From positions 1 through 9,495 of the forward strand of contig JAAZHF010000390.1 in assembly GCA_012510865.1 (NCBI GenBank): DNA of 9,495 nucleotides, in the 5' to 3' direction. The notes beneath the pieces were generated by a model. The model did no database searches. It was not told the DNA's origin and was given only the letters and a program-made list of their open reading frames with translations. Positions within the stretch are counted from its first letter, which is position 1; the number at the start of each line of letters is the position of its first letter. The DNA comes from Gammaproteobacteria bacterium. GTDB lineage: Bacteria; Pseudomonadota; Gammaproteobacteria; Xanthomonadales; Xanthomonadaceae. This document shows positions 6,007-9,495 of the stretch, piece after piece. Made by a program: the position numbers and the translations under genes.

Positions 6007-7397
6007 GGGCGGATCCGCTGGATGCTGGTGATGCGGTCGACCGTCGGCGTGGTGGCGTTGGACATCATCGGCAGCACCGGGGTCACCACCACGCCGTTGA
6101 GCGGCAGGCGCTCGAGCGCGTCGGCGCCCTCCGGCAGCCAGCCCATGCCGCTGGTGTCGTGGATGACGTAGACGGCGCCGTTGTCCTGGCCGAGCACCAT
6201 CATCACGTGGCCGGGGAAGTACACCAGGTCGCCCGGGTGCGCCTCGCGCAGCGCCCGGACGCGGGCGGCGTGGTCGTCGCCGGCGTCGAAGGCCAGGCGG
6301 TCGAGCGTGGTGGCGATCGACTGCGCGCTGGTGTTGCGCGGGATCAGCACGCCGAAGCTGCGGTAGACCTCGGAGGCGAAGCCGCTGCAGTCGCGCGCGT
6401 TGTAGGAGTGCCCCCAGCCGTAGCGCTCGCCGAGGAACTTGAAGGCCTGGCGGATGATGTTGGCCTCGGTGAGCGGCAGGTAGTCGCTGGCGACGTCGGC
6501 CGAGCGGGGCAGCAGCGCGGGTTCGAAGGAGAGCGCGCCGTCGTCGCCGCGCACCGGCAGCTCGATGACGTGGTGGGCGGCGGGAAACTGGCCGTTGACC
6601 GCGCCGGCCGGGACGGCCGTGGCCAGGGGCACGCGCACGCCCATCTCCAGCTGCACGTCGGAGACGCGCGGGGCCTGCGGCGTGTACACGGTGCGCGCGG
6701 TGGCGCCGGTCACCACCAGGAAGGGCTCGCGCCGGCCCCAGCCGAGGATCTCGTCGCGCCCGCCCTCGGCCACGTACTGCTTCTCGATCCAGGCGGCGTA
6801 GCGCTGGCTGGCGACGAAGTACCACTCGCCGTCGCGGCTCTCGTGCACGACCACGACCGCGTCGCCCGGGAACAGGGCGCTTTCCTGGAAACGGTCGATG
6901 TCGCCGTCGCCCTTCGAATGGAAGACGCGCAGGCGGGTGGGGAAGGTGCGCAGGTCGGCGCGGCGCACGACCATGCCGAAGCGCGCGGGCTGGTCGTCCG
7001 GAACCGCGTCGAGCGCGAGGTTGTCGCGGATGCGCTCGAGCGTCGCGGGCGCGACGGCCTGGTCGTCGACGTCGAACAGCTCGCGCCGCGGCAGCACCGA
7101 GAGGTCCTCGATCCAGCCGCGGACGCGGGCGCCGTCGATGCGCGGCGGCAGCGATTCAAGCGCAAGGATCGACGGATCCTCGGCCACCATGCGCGCGTTC
7201 TGCGCCGCGATCTGCGCGGGCGTCATGATCACGCGCTCCGCATCCGGCCGCAGCGCGATCCAGTGGTCGGGCGCCAGGTGGGCCTCGGCCAGTCCGGGCA
7301 CGCCCAACGGTGGCGAAGCGGTGGATACGGGCTCGCGCGCGGCCAGCGAGGCCGGGTGGGCAAGCAGCAGGGTGAGCAGCAGAGCCGCGAATCGCAT
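6003..7397 (-). CDS. Secreted SH3b-NlpC/P60 peptidase, YkfC-like gamma-D-Glu-diamino-acid endopeptidase
   Basis: Starting at ATG 7397 the protein has 464 residues. That start has a strong Shine-Dalgarno at 7404-7412, whereas upstream starts in the frame would extend through the promoter region. Residues 1-21 form a Sec signal peptide (hydrophobic core AALLLTLLLA, cleavage near SLAA). Residues about 135-215 and 225-300 look like two bacterial SH3-type domains. The C-terminal NlpC/P60 domain has its catalytic Cys337 in DCSGF, His397 in PGHVMM and a third polar residue His413 in VIHD. YkfC enzymes cut after D-Glu in muropeptides with a free N-terminal L-Ala, yielding L-Ala-D-Glu, which the epimerase encoded next uses. 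B. subtilis YkfC is thought to act inside the cell; here export to the periplasm is predicted. The second half of the domain architecture is assigned by pattern only. Confidence 0.9.
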   Translation of the reverse strand: MRFAALLLTLLLAHPASLAAREPVSTASPPLGVPGLAEAHLAPDHWIALRPDAERVIMTPAQIAAQNARMVAEDPSILALESLPPRIDGARVRGWIEDLSVLPRRELFDVDDQAVAPATLERIRDNLALDAVPDDQPARFGMVVRRADLRTFPTRLRVFHSKGDGDIDRFQESALFPGDAVVVVHESRDGEWYFVASQRYAAWIEKQYVAEGGRDEILGWGRREPFLVVTGATARTVYTPQAPRVSDVQLEMGVRVPLATAVPAGAVNGQFPAAHHVIELPVRGDDGALSFEPALLPRSADVASDYLPLTEANIIRQAFKFLGERYGWGHSYNARDCSGFASEVYRSFGVLIPRNTSAQSIATTLDRLAFDAGDDHAARVRALREAHPGDLVYFPGHVMMVLGQDNGAVYVIHDTSGMGWLPEGADALERLPLNGVVVTPVLPMMSNATTPTVDRITSIQRIRP

Positions 7398-7403
7398 GGA
7401 TCG

Positions 7404-7412
7404 TCCCCTTCC
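7404..7412 (-). promoter_or_regulatory. Strong ribosome binding site of the NlpC/P60 peptidase gene
   Basis: Read on the minus strand, GGAAGGGGA ends 6 nt before ATG 7397. This decides the start against the in-frame ATG codons further upstream, which would remove the clean signal peptide and run into the divergent promoter. Confidence 0.75.
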
Positions 7413-7434
7413 CGGCGTTTCGGTGCGGGCGGCC

Positions 7435-7464
7435 ATCATGGAATACATCATTCGGAAAAATCAA
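7435..7464 (-). promoter_or_regulatory. Candidate sigma-70 promoter for the minus-strand peptidase-epimerase-regulator-symporter operon
   Basis: On the minus strand TTGATT (7464-7459) and CATGAT (7440-7435) are separated by 18 nt, each matching 4 of 6 consensus bases. It lies in the only AT-rich part of the window and 37 nt before the ATG at 7397. A short inverted repeat GAAT-N5-ATTC (7441-7453) falls in its spacer. The match is modest and other placements in the AT-rich block are possible. Confidence 0.3.
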
Positions 7465-7472
7465 TGAGAAAG

Positions 7473-7483
7473 AATAAATTATT
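7473..7483. promoter_or_regulatory. AT-rich palindrome, candidate operator
   Basis: AATAA-A-TTATT is a perfect 5-bp-arm palindrome with a single central base. It overlaps the first bases of the plus-strand -35 element. An AT-only palindrome stands out here because the flanking DNA is strongly GC-rich. It is a possible site for the RpiR-type regulator encoded in the left operon, but no binding motif for this subfamily is known to me. Confidence 0.35.
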
Positions 7484-7510
7484 GACGAAGCATGACCTGC
7501 ATGCTACACA
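7482..7510 (+). promoter_or_regulatory. Candidate sigma-70 promoter for the transglutaminase-like gene and TonB receptor
   Basis: TTGACG (7482-7487, 5 of 6 matches) and TACACA (7505-7510) are separated by the optimal 17 nt. TG at 7502-7503 gives an extended -10 arrangement. The predicted start of transcription is near 7517, about 36 nt before the GTG codon. It is the best promoter match I see in the window. Confidence 0.55.
7490..7504. promoter_or_regulatory. Inverted repeat between -35 and -10, candidate operator
   Basis: GCATG-ACCTG-CATGC is a perfect inverted repeat with 5-bp arms and a 5-bp spacer. It sits almost exactly between the -35 and -10 boxes of the plus-strand promoter, where a bound dimer would block RNA polymerase. 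The protein that would bind it is unknown; the RpiR-family regulator of the neighbouring operon is the obvious candidate. Confidence 0.4.
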
Positions 7511-7534
7511 CCCTGCAGCTACATCCCTGGGGCC

Positions 7535-7544
7535 AGGAGAGAGG
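7535..7544 (+). promoter_or_regulatory. Ribosome binding site supporting the GTG start at 7553
   Basis: The purine-rich run AGGAGAGAGG ends 8 nt before GTG 7553. No in-frame ATG lies nearby downstream; the first internal Met is beyond residue 100, after the signal peptide. This supports GTG as the true start. Confidence 0.75.
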
Positions 7545-7552
7545 CTTTCTCA

Positions 7553-9130
7553 GTGACGGCTGCAATCAGACGCCACCAGCAGGCGGCTTTCGTGGGAGCG
7601 GCGACGGCCGCGGTGGTTTTCCTGTCCGGCCTGGCGCCGGCCGGGAGCGCCGTCGCGGCTGCGGCCGCTCCCACGAAGGCCGCGGCACTGGCGTTCGCGG
7701 CCGACGTCGCGGCGGCGACGCAGGTCGACGTCGGCGAGCGGCTGGCGGCACCGCCGGCCATCGTGGCGCTGGTGGATGCCGGGGATTTCAAGGCTGCGGA
7801 GGCGGCCATCGCCGCCGCGCTCGAGGACGGCGCGCCGGACGCCCGCACGCGCCACGCGCTCGAGTTCCAGCGCGAGCGAATGCGCCGCATCCTGCTTGAT
7901 TTCAGCCTCGACAGGCCCGCGGCCCTCGCGCGCCTGCGGCGCGACATCCCCGACCTCGGGGAGGCCGAGTTCGATCGCTGGGACGCCGCCGGCCTGATCG
8001 AGGCGCGGGTGATCGACGGCGAGCGCCGGTGGTTCAACCGCGGCCCGTCGAACCTGTTCCGCCTCAGCGAGGAGGCGCGTGCGCGGCGCGCAACGCCGCC
8101 CAGGTTCTACGACAGCCCGCTGGAGGTGGCGGTGCACCCGCACCACCGCGAGGTGCGCGAGGCCGCGCTCGCCAGCGGCGAACGCGCGGTGGCGCCGCGC
8201 CGGGTGCGCGTGACGCAGTCGCTCGAGGTGAAGCCCGATGCCGTGCCGGCCGGCGAGACCGTGCGCGCCTGGCTGCCGTTCCCGCGCGCCATCGAAGGCC
8301 AGCAGGAGGACATCGCGCTGCTCTCGACCACGCCGGGCGACCATCGGCTGGCACCCGAGTCGGCGCTGCAGCGCACCGTGTACATGGAGGCGCCGGCGGT
8401 AGCCGGCGAGCCCACCCGGTTCTCGGTGAGCTACGAGCTGACCATCCACGGCCAGTACGTGGACATCGACCCGGAGCGGGTGGTCCCGGCGACGATCACG
8501 CCGGAGCTCGCCCCCTTCGTCGCCGAGCGCGCGCCGCACGTGGTGTTCAGCGAGGCCATGCGCCTGAAGTCGGCGCAGGTGGTCGGCGACGAGACCAATC
8601 CCTACCGCATCGCGCAGAAGCTGTTCGCGGCCGTCGATTCGATCCCGTGGGCGGGCGCCCGCGAGTACTCCACGATCACCAACATCGGCGAGCACGCGCT
8701 CGAGCAGGGCCACGCCGACTGCGGGCAGCAGACGCTGCTGCTGATCACGCTGCTGCGGATGAACGGCATCCCGGCGCGCTGGCAGTCGGGCTGGATCTTC
8801 TCCGATGGCAGCTACAACAACATGCATGACTGGGGCTGGATGTACCTGGCCCCGTACGGGTGGGTGCCGATGGACGTGACCTTCGGCCGCCTGCCCGGCG
8901 CCGGCACGGAGCTCGCCGGCTTCTACCTCGGTGGCCTGGACGCCTACCGCATCGCCTTCAACGACGACTGGTCGCGCGAATTCGTCCCCGCCAAGCGGCA
9001 CTTCCGCTCGGAAACCGTGGACCTGCAGCGCGGCGAGGCGGAGTGGGAGGGGGGAAACCTGTACTTCAACCAGTGGACCTACGACTTCGAGTGGCAGCTG
9101 CTGCCACCGGTCATGGACGAGAACGATTGA
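7553..9130 (+). CDS. Secreted transglutaminase-like (papain-fold) protein
   Basis: This encodes 525 residues from GTG. Residues 1 to about 35 form a long signal peptide: Arg at 6-7, a hydrophobic Ala/Val-rich core, and Ala-rich cleavage region SAVAAAA. A helical, charged N-terminal region follows. A probable beta-sandwich domain comes next (about 215-310; starting VRVTQSLEV). A transglutaminase-like core lies at about 355-446. The catalytic triad is visible as Cys390 (HADCGQQ), His425 (NNMHDWGW) and Asp441 (VPMDVTFG). Bacterial members usually act as peptidases or amide-bond enzymes rather than cross-linkers. Next to a murein peptidase and an L-Ala-D/L-Glu-type epimerase, a role on peptidoglycan peptides in the periplasm is plausible but unproven. 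It is transcribed divergently from that operon and lies 40 nt ahead of a TonB-dependent receptor gene. Part of its signal-peptide sequence is a REP pair (7589-7677). Confidence 0.87.
   Translation: MTAAIRRHQQAAFVGAATAAVVFLSGLAPAGSAVAAAAAPTKAAALAFAADVAAATQVDVGERLAAPPAIVALVDAGDFKAAEAAIAAALEDGAPDARTRHALEFQRERMRRILLDFSLDRPAALARLRRDIPDLGEAEFDRWDAAGLIEARVIDGERRWFNRGPSNLFRLSEEARARRATPPRFYDSPLEVAVHPHHREVREAALASGERAVAPRRVRVTQSLEVKPDAVPAGETVRAWLPFPRAIEGQQEDIALLSTTPGDHRLAPESALQRTVYMEAPAVAGEPTRFSVSYELTIHGQYVDIDPERVVPATITPELAPFVAERAPHVVFSEAMRLKSAQVVGDETNPYRIAQKLFAAVDSIPWAGAREYSTITNIGEHALEQGHADCGQQTLLLITLLRMNGIPARWQSGWIFSDGSYNNMHDWGWMYLAPYGWVPMDVTFGRLPGAGTELAGFYLGGLDAYRIAFNDDWSREFVPAKRHFRSETVDLQRGEAEWEGGNLYFNQWTYDFEWQLLPPVMDEND
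7589..7677. repeat. REPIN-like pair of inverted REP elements inside a coding sequence
   Basis: TTCGTGGGAGCGGC (7589-7602) is matched perfectly by its reverse complement GCCGCTCCCACGAA (7664-7677), a 14-bp inverted repeat. Two more pairs form beyond one mismatch (7586-7587 with 7679-7680). Each arm is itself a REP-like hairpin: on plus, GCGGC-GACG-GCCGC; on minus, GCGGC-CGCA-GCCGC followed by GACGG. GTGGGAGCGGC-N4-GCCGCG is a REP type I recall as abundant in Pseudomonas and Xanthomonadaceae genomes, normally between genes. Here the 89-bp unit encodes about residues 13-42, the signal-peptide core, of the transglutaminase-like protein. No other copy was noticed in the window. Confidence 0.8.
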
Positions 9131-9157
9131 CGAATCCACGCAGCCAACACCTGTTCC

Positions 9158-9165
9158 GGGGAGAA
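9158..9165 (+). promoter_or_regulatory. Ribosome binding site of the TonB-dependent receptor gene
   Basis: GGGGAGAA ends 5 nt before ATG 9171. It lies in the 40-nt gap after the transglutaminase-like gene, which has no visible terminator, suggesting one transcript. Confidence 0.7.
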
Positions 9166-9170
9166 CCGAA

Positions 9171-9495
9171 ATGAAGGTCAGCCATACCAAGTTCCGTCGC
9201 GCCGCACTCTGCATCGCGCTCGGGGCATGCCTGTCAGCGATGTCACCCGTGGTCCTTGCGCAAAGCGCCACGGGCTCGGTGGCCGGCTATGCGACCGCCG
9301 GTGACCAGGTCACCATCACCAACACCAGCACCGGCCTGACCCGCACCGTGACCGTGTCCGGCGACGGCAGCTACCGCCTGGGCCAGCTGCAGGTCGGCGA
9401 CTACGACGTGCAGCTCGTGCGCGGCGGCCAGCCGGTGGGCGAGCGGGTCCGGGTCAGCGTCTCGCTGGGCGGGACCACCACGGTGAACCTCGGCA
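9171..9495 (+). CDS. Oar-like TonB-dependent outer-membrane receptor, N-terminal part (runs off the window)
   Basis: The frame is open from ATG 9171 to the window edge, giving 108 residues. A Sec signal peptide covers residues 1 to about 30 (basic MKVSHTKFRR, hydrophobic core, cleavage VVLA/QS). Mature QSATGSVAGYATAGDQVTIT, then TNTSTGLTRTVTVSGDGSYR and LGQLQVGDYDVQL, match the carboxypeptidase-regulatory-like beta-sandwich at the N-terminus of Oar-type TonB-dependent receptors, which are numerous in Xanthomonadaceae. The plug and barrel would lie beyond the window, so receptor identity rests on this domain and signal peptide. Such receptors import large or scarce ligands across the outer membrane using TonB energy. 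The position after a secreted peptidase-fold gene suggests a peptide-type ligand (inference). A secreted adhesin with the same domain is the alternative. Confidence 0.78.
   Translation, partial: MKVSHTKFRRAALCIALGACLSAMSPVVLAQSATGSVAGYATAGDQVTITNTSTGLTRTVTVSGDGSYRLGQLQVGDYDVQLVRGGQPVGERVRVSVSLGGTTTVNLG

Noticed and set aside
4813..6171. Long plus-strand frame rich in Asp/Val/His/Gly opposite the epimerase
   Set aside because: It mirrors the codon bias of the epimerase gene on the other strand and shows no motif or ribosome site.
6007..6825. Upstream extension of the epimerase frame (would give 640 residues)
   Set aside because: The added stretch is Arg/Pro/Ala-rich low-complexity sequence antisense-frame to the well-supported NlpC/P60 gene; the family begins at the ATG at 6006 and has about 365 residues.
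7550..9271. Minus-strand frame opposite the transglutaminase-like gene
   Set aside because: It is an antisense shadow of a gene with a complete catalytic triad, and no start signal supports it.
1..9495. CRISPR array, insertion sequence, toxin-antitoxin or phage genes
   Set aside because: No spaced direct repeats, transposase motifs, or small gene pairs of these types are visible.

Overview
The window looks like chromosomal DNA of a high-GC gammaproteobacterium of the Xanthomonadaceae/Lysobacteraceae type (Lysobacter, Luteimonas, Pseudoxanthomonas and relatives). This is inferred from three things: the strong G/C third-position bias, an Oar-like TonB-dependent receptor start, and a GTGGGAGCGGC-type REP palindrome pair. 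I ran no database comparison, so the genus is not fixed.

Layout, left to right. Positions 1-797 hold the 3' part of a WecA-type polyprenyl-phosphate GlcNAc-1-phosphate transferase. Two tRNA-Leu(UAA) genes follow (806-892 and 989-1076). They share an anticodon but differ in sequence, and the first has an abnormal T-loop. Next, 1141-2784 encodes a membrane-anchored, stand-alone FMN/Fe-S glutamate synthase-domain protein with no glutaminase domain. Its 3' end overlaps that of the convergent gene by 32 bp.

From 2753 to 7397 a tight minus-strand cluster runs, in transcription order: a secreted YkfC-like NlpC/P60 peptidase, an L-Ala-D/L-Glu-type dipeptide epimerase (4-bp ATGA overlap), a MurR/RpiR-family regulator (7-nt gap), and a DAACS-family symporter (10-nt gap). 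A 155-bp, locally AT-rich divergent promoter region with several short inverted repeats separates this cluster from plus-strand genes. Those encode a secreted transglutaminase-like protein (7553-9130) and, 40 nt further on, the start of an Oar-like TonB-dependent receptor (9171 to the window edge).

Together the divergent genes read as a candidate locus for scavenging peptidoglycan peptides: an outer-membrane receptor, two exported Cys-type peptidase-fold proteins, an inner-membrane symporter with altered substrate and sodium motifs, a cytoplasmic epimerase turning L-Ala-D-Glu into L-Ala-L-Glu, and a regulator whose SIS domain has lost the usual phosphosugar-binding residues. The individual families are recognisable; that they form one pathway is inference. 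A separate oddity is a REPIN-like pair of inverted REP elements lying inside the coding sequence for the signal peptide of the transglutaminase-like protein.
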